From the NCBI GenBank assembly GCA_035529395.1, contig DATKWT010000043.1:1-49241 (forward strand): DNA of 49,241 bases, in the 5' to 3' direction. This DNA is from Dehalococcoidales bacterium. GTDB lineage: Bacteria; Chloroflexota; Dehalococcoidia; Dehalococcoidales; Fen-1064. Positions 24,279 through 31,550 of this stretch are shown here, piece after piece; position 1 is the stretch's first letter; every line of letters begins with the position of its first letter. The position numbers and the translations under genes are program-made. The notes below the pieces were generated by a model that ran no database searches, was not told the DNA's origin, and saw only the letters and a list, made by a program, of their open reading frames with translations.

Positions 24279-24306
24279 GGATAGATGGAGGAGACTCCAT
24301 CTATCC
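24279..24306 (+). terminator. Perfect 12-bp hairpin between SDR and crotonase genes
   Basis: ggatagatggag (24279-24290) and ctccatctatcc (24295-24306) pair perfectly around GAGA. No T tract follows, so it may be a weak or factor-assisted terminator or an mRNA 3'-end structure. Confidence 0.5.
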
Positions 24307-24410
24307 ATCCACGTACATTGTACATGCCGTCAGTTATTAGGTAGCTGATTGAAGCGGTTCACAGTGTACTATATACTAGTCAACAAATACATTTAATCGA
24401 GGAGATGGTG

Positions 24411-25211
24411 ATGAAAACAAGGAAATTCGACTGTGTTGACTATGAGGAAGATGGTCCGATTGCCATCATACGAATGAACAATAATGAGCGCCGTAATTCA
24501 CTTAATTTATCGATGCGGAGGGGTCTCAATGGTGCCTTCGGGCAGTTCGAGGAGAATGATAACATCAGGGTGGCTATCCTCACAGGGGTAGGTAATTCCT
24601 TTTGTTCAGGACAAGATACGAAAGATATGGTAGGGCTGTCTGAGGAGGAGCGGCAGAGGCAAGCCGAAGAGAGGAGAAAGCTAAACAGATGGGGTGCATT
24701 TGAGCACAGAGACCGTATACCTAAACCGGTCATCGCTGCTGTAAATGGTTGGGCAATTGGATACGGGTGGTTTGTCGCTATGGGTTGTGACCTGGTGGTG
24801 GCAGCGGAAAGCGCCATTTTCTGGCAGAATGAGCCGTTATTCGGGTATCAGGGTGGGGGGCAGGCAATTGCTACCCAGATGCTCCCTTTTCACCTCGGAG
24901 TAGAGATAGCACTGGCCGCTAAAATGACCCCACAGAGATGCTATGAGATTGGCCTGATAAATAAAGTAACGCCAGATGACCAGCTAATATTGACAGCCAG
25001 AGAAATGGCACAGAATATATGTGAACTAGCTCCCCTCTCAGTGAGAATTATCGTGGAAGCTTGTAGAAGCGCAAGACTCTCGAACGTGGTACCTTCATCA
25101 GTTGCCTTGGCACGGTGGCAGGAATTCAATTATTTGCCCAATACGCAAGATGTCCGTGAGGGGTTCAAAGCCTTTGTTGAAAAGAGAAAACCAGAATGGA
25201 AAGGAAGGTAG
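24411..25211 (+). CDS. Enoyl-CoA hydratase/isomerase family protein (crotonase)
   Basis: A 266-residue crotonase-fold protein. The first oxyanion-hole segment is NSFCSGQDTKDM and the second is AVNGWAIGYGWFVAMGCDLVVAAE. The usual catalytic Glu pair is not obvious (QNEPLFGYQGGG in that region), so the reaction could be hydration, isomerisation, hydrolysis or decarboxylation of a CoA thioester. A charged insertion with many Glu/Arg (about 75-95) follows the first oxyanion loop. ATG 24411 is chosen because GAGGAG is 6 bp before it; two earlier in-frame starts (24405, 24408) overlap that site. AT-rich compared with both neighbours. It converges with the MaoC pair. Confidence 0.87.
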   Translation: MKTRKFDCVDYEEDGPIAIIRMNNNERRNSLNLSMRRGLNGAFGQFEENDNIRVAILTGVGNSFCSGQDTKDMVGLSEEERQRQAEERRKLNRWGAFEHRDRIPKPVIAAVNGWAIGYGWFVAMGCDLVVAAESAIFWQNEPLFGYQGGGQAIATQMLPFHLGVEIALAAKMTPQRCYEIGLINKVTPDDQLILTAREMAQNICELAPLSVRIIVEACRSARLSNVVPSSVALARWQEFNYLPNTQDVREGFKAFVEKRKPEWKGR

Positions 25212-25333
25212 GACTCTTTAGCAGACAGAGTATTTAAGTAGCGAATAGCCAGATTGTGCGACGGCTTGCAGCCAGTTACCCCTTGGGGTGAGACTCTACG
25301 CCCCCGGTATCTCCTTATGCCTCCAGCGCCCTC

Positions 25334-25789
25334 TCAAGTGACGGCCTTCACCTTCACCTCGGCGACACCCGTGAGCACCGGTTCACTGTTCTGGTTCTGG
25401 CAGAGCACTTCACATCTGACGCGGCTGTGGTCTTCATCCTTCTCAACCGCCGTTATCTCTCCGCTCACGGATATCGTGTCGCCGGGACGGGCTGGTGCCC
25501 TGAACCTGACATCGAGCCGGCCGCCACTGAGCCAGTCCCGGCCGAAGGCCGCCGTCATCATCTGTGAGACATAGGCCAGCACCAGCATACCGTGGGCAAT
25601 AGTACCACCGAGCGGCGTCCCCCTGGCATAGTCTTCGTCGATATGGATAGGATTAAAGTCCCCGCTGGCCTCAGCGTAGCGGTTGATGTTCGCCTGGCCG
25701 ATACCCTTGCTAATCCCGGGGATACTTACCCCTTCTCTCAACTCCGGTAGCAACGTTACAGACCTCCCCTCAGGGTGCACTATCCTCAT
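25334..25789 (-). CDS. MaoC family dehydratase (hot-dog fold, hydratase subunit)
   Basis: A 151-residue hot-dog protein. RYAEASGDFNPIHIDEDYARGTPLGGTIAHGMLVLAYV contains the hydratase-2 motif with catalytic Asp and His (D-x-N-P-I-H). It hydrates enoyl-CoA or a related thioester to a 3-hydroxyacyl product. ATG 25789 is chosen: the longer ORF start at 25834 lacks conserved sequence and would overlap the upstream gene by 65 bp. The chosen start overlaps the upstream FAS1-like gene by 20 bp, showing translational coupling. The pair probably forms a heteromeric dehydratase comparable to the 3-hydroxypropionate-cycle or mycobacterial HadAB type enzymes. Confidence 0.85.
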   Translation of the reverse strand: MRIVHPEGRSVTLLPELREGVSIPGISKGIGQANINRYAEASGDFNPIHIDEDYARGTPLGGTIAHGMLVLAYVSQMMTAAFGRDWLSGGRLDVRFRAPARPGDTISVSGEITAVEKDEDHSRVRCEVLCQNQNSEPVLTGVAEVKVKAVT

Positions 25790-26210
25790 TCTTCTCAGGC
25801 AGTATGAAGTCCGTCCTCCCCCGGAAGACCACACGGTCGCCGTCCTTGCAGGCGCTGAGGTTTATGCTGAGTAAATGAAACCGGCCCCGCTTCTGCATCC
25901 GGCCCACACTGGCATAGCTGGTGATGGTGTCGCGGTTATCTGCCGTATCGACGAACTCCACTACCTGAGAGACATGGACCGCGCCGTCAGGAAAAGAGAC
26001 CGCCTTTGACAGTGCCGCCAGAACCTGGGCAGCAATGGCCATCGGCGGGACCAGGTCTGAGTCCCGATACAAGCTGCTATCCTCCTCCACAGCCTCAAGA
26101 TAGGCACCGACCATTGAGGAATCCACCCGGTAGCTGGCCGGTGGGAACTCGTAGCCCGCTTCCAGCTGACGATAGTCAATCTGTTCGTGTTCCGGCATCT
26201 GGCCCCCCAT
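25770..26210 (-). CDS. FAS1-like/MaoC N-terminal hot-dog dehydratase subunit
   Basis: A 146-residue hot-dog protein lacking the catalytic DxNPxH motif. LEAGYEFPPASYRVDSSMVGAYLEAVEEDSSLY, VPPMAIAAQVLAALSKAVSFPDGAVHVSQVVEFV and the GRMQKRGRFHLLSINLSA strand match the substrate-binding, non-catalytic partner seen in two-subunit MaoC dehydratases. ATG 26210 or 26198 may be the true start; the latter has GGGGGG just before it. It is first in a two-gene minus-strand unit and overlaps the catalytic subunit. It would provide half of the acyl-CoA binding tunnel. Confidence 0.8.
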   Translation of the reverse strand: MGGQMPEHEQIDYRQLEAGYEFPPASYRVDSSMVGAYLEAVEEDSSLYRDSDLVPPMAIAAQVLAALSKAVSFPDGAVHVSQVVEFVDTADNRDTITSYASVGRMQKRGRFHLLSINLSACKDGDRVVFRGRTDFILPEKNEDSAP

Positions 26211-26543
26211 GACGGCTGCCCGCAGTTGGTTAATACTCCTGAAATGATAACATACGGATGTTACAGGTATGCGGGCTTATTGTTAGCCACCGGAGCAGCC
26301 TTTGTCAAGGGGTGTTCTCGTCCGGTACATTGGCGACACTCCGGTACAGCCGATGCTGCTTCCCACACAAGAAGAGAACTTCCCCTCCCGGCACAGTAGT
26401 ATTGAAGCGCCTGAAACGACACTTCCCGGTGCCTGGATAGACGCGCTCAGGTCTTTCTGGAAACGGTACAACCCTGGTACCTGTGCTATAATCCAGAGGA
26501 CGGTAGTCTGTACTAAAGCAAGTCAGAGGAGGATATATTTACG
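26211..26543. other. Divergent intergenic region (MaoC pair / malic enzyme)
   Basis: About 330 bp between divergently transcribed units. No ORF with coding character. The malic enzyme promoter lies at its right end; no strong minus-strand promoter was recognised. Confidence 0.5.
26484..26492 (+). promoter_or_regulatory. Extended -10 promoter of the malic enzyme gene
   Basis: TGCTATAAT: a perfect TATAAT (26487-26492) with an upstream TG, 52 bp before the start codon. No good -35 is seen, as expected for an extended -10 promoter. Confidence 0.55.
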
Positions 26544-27929
26544 ATGAACGACGTGAGCTACCGGATTGTGAGGACTATCCGCTGCAAGAACACCAACGTC
26601 CCGGGCACTCTGGGCAAGCTAACGACGGCCATCGGTCACGTTGGCGCAGAAATCGGCAACATCAAGACCGTACACCTCGGTCATCACTTCACTGTCCGCG
26701 ACATTGACATCCTTATCGAGAGTGAAGAGCGCCTCACACGCTTGATAGACGAGGTCTCCAAGCTTCAGGAGGTATCCGTCCTCCAGGTCCGGGACGAAGT
26801 GCTGGAGCTCCACCGCGGCGGCAAGATAAAGATGGTGAGCACCGTCCCCCTCGATACCCTGGACGCCCTCAGCAAGGTATACACCCCCGGGGTAGCCGAG
26901 GTATGCCGCCTCATCGCGGGGGAGCCGGACTGGAAGGATGCCTATACCGTCATCCCCTACTCCGTTGCCATCGTAACCGACGGTACTGCCGTGCTCGGAC
27001 TGGGCAACATCGGTCCGGAGGCGGGAATGCCGGTGATGGAGGGAAAGGCGGCCCTCCTCCAGCACCTCGCCGGAGTCAGCGGAATACCGATACTGGTCAA
27101 CACCACTGACCCGGATGAAATCGTGGCCACCGTGAAACATATCGCGCTCACTTTCGGGGGAATCCACCTGGAAGACATCGCATCACCGCGCTGTTTCCAG
27201 ATTGAAGACAGGCTGGAGGAAGAGCTTGACAGACCCGTCATGCACGACGACCAGGAGGGCACCGCCGTGGTGGTCCTGGCAGCCCTGATGAATGCCTGTG
27301 AACGCACCGGCCTCGTCCTTGAGGAAGCCAGGGTGGGCCTCATCGGCCTCGGTGCCGCTGGACTGACCATCGGGGAGTTCCTCCTCCGGTATACCGGCAA
27401 ACCGGCACTGGGCGTCGCCAGGACCGAGGTCAGCACACTGCGTCACGCCGAGCACGGCGGCATTCCCTCCAGCTTTGACGAAATCATGCAGACCGCCGAT
27501 ATCGTTATCGCCACCTCAGGAGTGAGCGGCCTCATCGAGCCGAGCATGGTGAGAAAGGGGCAGGTCATCTTTGCTCTGACCAACCCGTACCCGGAAATTG
27601 CCCCGGAGCTTGCCCTGGCCTCGGGGGCATCGCTGGCAATCGATGGTAAGACGGTGAACAACGTTATTGGCTATCCGGGAATCTGGCGCGGTACACTGGA
27701 CGCCAAGGCGGCCAGGATAACATACGAGATGTATCGGGCGGCCAGTCTCGCCATTGCCCGTATCGCCAGGGAAAAGGAGCAACTCGTCCCCAGCCCCATA
27801 GACCCGGACGCCCACCTGGCAGTGACTCACAGTGTAGCCAGGGCCGCGATGGAATCGGGTGTTGCCCGGCGGCAGCTTGACGACGACTACTTCGAAGATA
27901 CCGTTATTGAGCCACCCCCCGAAGTGTAA
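26544..27929 (+). CDS. NAD(P)-dependent malic enzyme with N-terminal ACT domain
   Basis: A 461-residue malic enzyme, oxidising malate to pyruvate and CO2. Residues about 7-80 form an ACT domain (VPGTLGKLTTAIGHVGAEIGNI), often an amino-acid or metabolite sensor. The catalytic part has SKVYTPGVAEVC (Tyr), GTAVLGLGNIGPEAGMPVMEGK (catalytic Lys), MHDDQEGTAVVVLAAL (metal-binding Asp), IGLGAAG (NAD fold) and FALTNPYPEI. The GAGGAGG ribosome binding site is strong. The ACT fusion suggests allosteric control and is known from a bacterial subclass. The MBL gene follows after 16 bp, suggesting an operon. Confidence 0.92.
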   Translation: MNDVSYRIVRTIRCKNTNVPGTLGKLTTAIGHVGAEIGNIKTVHLGHHFTVRDIDILIESEERLTRLIDEVSKLQEVSVLQVRDEVLELHRGGKIKMVSTVPLDTLDALSKVYTPGVAEVCRLIAGEPDWKDAYTVIPYSVAIVTDGTAVLGLGNIGPEAGMPVMEGKAALLQHLAGVSGIPILVNTTDPDEIVATVKHIALTFGGIHLEDIASPRCFQIEDRLEEELDRPVMHDDQEGTAVVVLAALMNACERTGLVLEEARVGLIGLGAAGLTIGEFLLRYTGKPALGVARTEVSTLRHAEHGGIPSSFDEIMQTADIVIATSGVSGLIEPSMVRKGQVIFALTNPYPEIAPELALASGASLAIDGKTVNNVIGYPGIWRGTLDAKAARITYEMYRAASLAIARIAREKEQLVPSPIDPDAHLAVTHSVARAAMESGVARRQLDDDYFEDTVIEPPPEV

Positions 27930-27945
27930 GGTAAAGCAGGAAAGA

Positions 27946-29181
27946 ATGCTGGAAAGAAAACGGGGCCTGCCACTGGTTCCTGAGAAACTGGACTCGCAAC
28001 CGGTCACGGACGATATCTGCGTCGTCCAGAACAACGTCGTCGGGCAGGACGCCCACACGGCGTACACCAGTTGGGTGACCACGCCCGATGGCACGGTCGT
28101 GATTGACCCGGGCAACTTCCGCACCTGCTCCATGATTAACGAGGAAATAGCTCGGGAATCAGGCAAGCCGGTCCGATACCTGATATACACCCATGCCCAC
28201 ATGGACCATATTGGCGGTGCCGCCGCCTTTGACGACCACCATCCCAGGATAATCGCCCACGAAAATGCGATACCACGGCTGGAGCGCTACGCTCTAACCG
28301 CAGGATATATCCGCCGCATAAACAGCATCCAGTTCCACTTCGACATCCCGCCGGGTCGGCACTCTCCGGTCTATCCCACGGAGACCTACCGCGACGAATA
28401 CCGCTTCGAGCTTGGCGGCAGGACCTTCGAGCTGTTCCACGGCAAGGGCGAGACCGACGACCACACACTGGTCTGGGTGCCGGACTTGAAGGCGGTGTTC
28501 TGCGGCGACCTGCTGGAGGCTTCGTTTCCGAACCTGGGCAATCCGTTCAAGGTGATGCGCTACGCCCGCGAATGGGCGGAAGCGCTGGAAAGGGTACTGG
28601 CACTCGACCCCGACTTTGCCATCGGCGGCGACGTTGTCCTCGTCGACAGGGCCAGGATACGGGAGTTATTCAAGGATAACATCGAAGTGCTCAGGTTCCT
28701 GGAGGATTCGGTGGTGAATGCCGCCAACGAGGGCAAGAACCTGGAGCAGATGATTGAGGACATCCAGCTCCCGCCACACCTGCAGAACAGCCCCAACCTG
28801 CGGCAGGAGTACTCGCGCCGGGAGTTCGCCATCTACAACATCTGGAAGCGCTACTGCGGCTACTTCGATTTCAGCCCCTCGGGGCTGTTGCCCCGGCCCG
28901 GACGCGAGATTGCCGGCGTGGTACGTGAACTGGTTAGCAGCGACGAGACAGTGCTGGATAAGGCACGGGAGCTTATGGAATCCGGCCAGTTGCAGCTTGC
29001 CCTGGAAACGCTGGACATCATCCTGAAGGTAGACTATGAAGACGTGCCCACCCGCCATATCAGGCAGCAGATACTCAAGAAACTTGCCGGCACGGACACC
29101 TGTATGATGTCCCGCAATGTCTGGACACACTACCTTGAAGAGGACGAGGCATTCCTGGCGGAGCAGACGGAGGAAGGCTAG
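27946..29181 (+). CDS. MBL-fold metallo-hydrolase, alkylsulfatase-like
   Basis: A 411-residue protein. The metallo-beta-lactamase motif THAHMDHIGG binds two metals; further ligands are likely in HGKGETDDH and CGDLL. After the MBL domain (about 35-230) a helical part with EYSRREFAIYNIWKRYCGYFDFSPSGLLPRP resembles the alkyl sulfatase dimerisation domain, and the end (ELVSSDETVLDKARELMESGQLQLALETLDI) resembles its helical extension. It probably hydrolyses a sulfate ester or similar. ATG 27946 with AGGAAAG upstream is used rather than the earlier start at 27859, which lies inside the malic enzyme gene. Confidence 0.85.
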   Translation: MLERKRGLPLVPEKLDSQPVTDDICVVQNNVVGQDAHTAYTSWVTTPDGTVVIDPGNFRTCSMINEEIARESGKPVRYLIYTHAHMDHIGGAAAFDDHHPRIIAHENAIPRLERYALTAGYIRRINSIQFHFDIPPGRHSPVYPTETYRDEYRFELGGRTFELFHGKGETDDHTLVWVPDLKAVFCGDLLEASFPNLGNPFKVMRYAREWAEALERVLALDPDFAIGGDVVLVDRARIRELFKDNIEVLRFLEDSVVNAANEGKNLEQMIEDIQLPPHLQNSPNLRQEYSRREFAIYNIWKRYCGYFDFSPSGLLPRPGREIAGVVRELVSSDETVLDKARELMESGQLQLALETLDIILKVDYEDVPTRHIRQQILKKLAGTDTCMMSRNVWTHYLEEDEAFLAEQTEEG

Positions 29182-29212
29182 GCGGTAACACCGGCCGCTT
29201 GTGGAGGCAACC

Positions 29213-29824
29213 ATGGAAAACGCAGGTCCGGAGGATACGGGAAGGGAGAGCGGGCAAACCGGGACTGACCCGGTGGCGCTTCCCTCAGGCAAGAAGACCT
29301 GCCCCGGCTGCGGCACCGTGAATGAGGCGTCATCGGCCTATTGCTATCGCTGCGGCCTGAAGCTGCCCACCGAGGTTCGTTCCGGGGCCGAGGTGATGGG
29401 AAACCCGGCCGGATTCTGGATAAGGTTCCTGGCCTTCATACTGGACCAGGTGCTCCTTTCGGTTGTCGGAATTACCATCAGTCTGCTGGTCACGGACCTC
29501 ACGCTGGCAGACATGCTGGCACGCGCAATTGACCCCGAAGCACCCTTCCTCTGGAATGAGTTGTTCACCACCTTCGCCCTGGAAGCTGGCTACTGGACGA
29601 TTACGATAGGCACGTGGGGCAGGACGGCAGGCAAAGCGTTACTGCGTATCAAGGTCACACGGGTTGACGGTTCAAGTGTCTCGTATCCCCGCAGCTTCGT
29701 CAGATATCTGGCCTACTATATCTCGTGGTTTACGCTGGGTCTTGGCTTCCTGGCCATACCTCTGAACCCACGGAAGAAGGGACTGCACGACCTGGTGTGC
29801 GATACCAGAGTAATACGAACGTGA
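29213..29824 (+). CDS. RDD family membrane protein with N-terminal zinc ribbon
   Basis: A 203-residue protein. Residues about 28-50 form a zinc ribbon with CPGCG and CYRCG knuckles. After it, GFWIRFLAFILDQVLLSVVG has the Arg and Asp that name the RDD family, followed by three to four membrane helices and the conserved WGRTAGKALLRIKVTRVDG segment and ending KKGLHDLVCDTRVI. Role unknown; RDD proteins have been linked to transport and envelope functions. ATG 29213 follows GGAGG by 5 bp. The next gene, PrsW, starts 19 bp later and also has zinc ribbons, suggesting a shared assembly. Confidence 0.88.
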   Translation: MENAGPEDTGRESGQTGTDPVALPSGKKTCPGCGTVNEASSAYCYRCGLKLPTEVRSGAEVMGNPAGFWIRFLAFILDQVLLSVVGITISLLVTDLTLADMLARAIDPEAPFLWNELFTTFALEAGYWTITIGTWGRTAGKALLRIKVTRVDGSSVSYPRSFVRYLAYYISWFTLGLGFLAIPLNPRKKGLHDLVCDTRVIRT

Positions 29825-29843
29825 CACACGAAAGCCTGCTCTT

Positions 29844-30746
29844 ATGCAGTTCATTGTAATCCTGGTCATTGCCTTCGCCCCCGGGGTATTCTGGCTCTGG
29901 ATGGTCTACCGCCGGGACCGATACCGTCCGGAGCCCAGAATGCTGGTGGTCCGGACGTTCATCTGGGGTATGGTGGTATCCATTCCGGTGGCTTTGCTGG
30001 AATTCGGCCTGATATTCATAGTAGACCCGGGGGTAATCATTTTCCCCGAGGTCGGCCAGCTTTCCCTTGGTACCGCTGCCTACATATCCTTCGTCGTGGC
30101 CGGCGTGACCGAAGAACTAGGCAAGTACCTGGTAGTGCGTAGAACGGTATACCGCTCACCCTACTTCGATGAGCCGATGGACGGCCTGGTTTACGCATCG
30201 GCTTCGGCTCTCGGTTTCGCCTCACTGGAGAATGTCGGGTACCTCCTGACCTACGGCTGGGAGGTAATCTTGATGAGAGGCCCTTTCTCCACTCTGGCCC
30301 ACGTGCTGTTTTCCGCGATGTGGGGCTATCCGCTCGGAGTGAGCAAGGTCAGACAAAAGGGGATGAGAGCCTGGACATTGCTGGGACTGCTCTGCTCGAT
30401 GGCCGCTCACGGCCTGTTTAACTTCCTCATCTTCACACAGAGTGCCTATTCCCTCCTGGTGATACCGCTGTTCCTCGGTGCGGGCGCTGTCTTCTTCTTC
30501 ATGATGAGGCGGGCAAACCGGCTTTCACCATTCCGAGAGATGGTCGGGCAACTGCTGGTGGTCTGCCCGAATTGCGGCGACAAGGTACCCGGCTACGCGA
30601 GCTTCTGCATGACGTGTGGTGCCGGGATGGCGGAGGCCGGGCAAGACGGACCTGCTTTCTGTGGCAAGTGCGGGGCTGCCCTGGACCGTGAAGCTGCCTT
30701 CTGCACCTCCTGTGGCAGTCGTATCCTCAGGAGCCAGTCAAAGTAG
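29844..30746 (+). CDS. PrsW-family intramembrane metalloprotease with C-terminal zinc ribbons
   Basis: A 300-residue membrane protein. PrsW motifs: AGVTEELGKYLVVR (paired Glu), ASLENVGYLL (second Glu), HVLFSAMWGYPLG (His) and SMAAHGLFNF (His), placed in membrane helices as expected for a zinc-type glutamic/metallo protease of the ABI/CPBP superfamily. PrsW of Bacillus subtilis cleaves an anti-sigma factor. After the last helix come two zinc ribbons with CPNCG/CMTCG and CGKCG/CTSCG knuckles (about 240-295), probably cytosolic. No sigma or anti-sigma gene is in the window. Probably co-transcribed with the RDD gene. Confidence 0.9.
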   Translation: MQFIVILVIAFAPGVFWLWMVYRRDRYRPEPRMLVVRTFIWGMVVSIPVALLEFGLIFIVDPGVIIFPEVGQLSLGTAAYISFVVAGVTEELGKYLVVRRTVYRSPYFDEPMDGLVYASASALGFASLENVGYLLTYGWEVILMRGPFSTLAHVLFSAMWGYPLGVSKVRQKGMRAWTLLGLLCSMAAHGLFNFLIFTQSAYSLLVIPLFLGAGAVFFFMMRRANRLSPFREMVGQLLVVCPNCGDKVPGYASFCMTCGAGMAEAGQDGPAFCGKCGAALDREAAFCTSCGSRILRSQSK

Positions 30747-30758
30747 GGATGAAGCCCT

Positions 30759-30779
30759 GAGCGTAAGCGAAGAATCTCG
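30759..30779. repeat. Fragment of the gaatctcg-type dispersed repeat
   Basis: The block gagcgtaagcgaagaatctc resembles part of the repeat at 47910-48031 (gatcgaagcgaatggatctc) and a repeat family common in Chloroflexota intergenic DNA. Confidence 0.4.
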
Positions 30780-30807
30780 CCGCAAAGCTGTTCTGATGCC
30801 GTGTCCT

Positions 30808-30849
30808 GATGTGGTATAATCACGCAATGATGTGGTATAATCACGCAAT
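30808..30849 (+). promoter_or_regulatory. Tandemly duplicated extended -10 promoter
   Basis: A 21-bp unit beginning gatgtggtataatcacgc occurs twice head to tail (30808-30828 and 30829-30849) with no mismatch. Each copy holds TGGTATAAT, an extended -10 element. The two start sites would lie 21 bp, or two helical turns, apart and serve the methyltransferase gene at 30902. Confidence 0.75.
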
Positions 30850-30901
30850 ATTGTACAACCCCGCCGCCTCTGCGGCATCGTTCACTGAGAAAGGAGACAC
30901 A

Positions 30902-31525
30902 ATGGCGGAAGGGAACAAGGTCCAGTGGGTCTACTCCTCGAAGAATAACCGTGAGCTGGTGGAGCGCTACGACCAGTGGGCCAGGGACTATGATGCAGAC
31001 CTTGCCGATGATTTCGACTACCGCAGCCCGCAAATGGCTGCCGAGGTTTTCGCCCGATACGTTCCCCGGAACGCCAGAGTCCTGGATGCAGGCGCCGGTA
31101 CCGGGCTGGTGGGAGAGATACTGGCCGGTATGGGATACAGTACCCTGGTCGCCATGGACATGTCGCCGGGAATGCTGGAGGAGGCTCGCAAGAAGAGCGT
31201 CTACACCGAGCTCCACCGGATGGTCATGGGTGAGCCACTGGACTTTCCCACGGACTCCTTTGACGCCGTTATTTGCGTTGGCACGCTTACCGTAGCGCAT
31301 GCTCCGGCTAGCTCCCTCGATGAACTGGTGCGTATCACCAGGCCCGGGGGGTACATAGCCTACACCCTCCGCCCGGACGTCTATCAGAAGGACGGTTTCA
31401 AGGAAAAGCAGTCCGAGCTGGAATCAGCGGGTAAGTGGAAACTGGTGGAAGCGACCGAGCCGCTCCAGACACTCCCCAGGGGCGAGCCGGACGTCCTCAT
31501 GCAGGTATGGGTATACCGGGTCTGA
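30902..31525 (+). CDS. SAM-dependent class I methyltransferase
   Basis: A 207-residue methyltransferase. Motif I VLDAGAGTGLVGEIL binds S-adenosylmethionine. The acidic residue after strand 2 is in VAMDMSPGML, and FDAVICVGTL is the motif IV region. PGGYIAYTLRPD matches the late strand. The N-terminal VYSSKNNRELVERYDQWARDYDADL is typical of the METTL27/Williams-Beuren-like group. Substrate unknown. ATG 30902 follows AAGGAG by 5 bp; the earlier start at 30809 lies in the promoter repeat. It converges on the TgpA-type gene with only 25 bp between stop codons. Confidence 0.87.
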   Translation: MAEGNKVQWVYSSKNNRELVERYDQWARDYDADLADDFDYRSPQMAAEVFARYVPRNARVLDAGAGTGLVGEILAGMGYSTLVAMDMSPGMLEEARKKSVYTELHRMVMGEPLDFPTDSFDAVICVGTLTVAHAPASSLDELVRITRPGGYIAYTLRPDVYQKDGFKEKQSELESAGKWKLVEATEPLQTLPRGEPDVLMQVWVYRV

Positions 31526-31550
31526 CCGGCGAATACGCCAGGTGCTGTGA

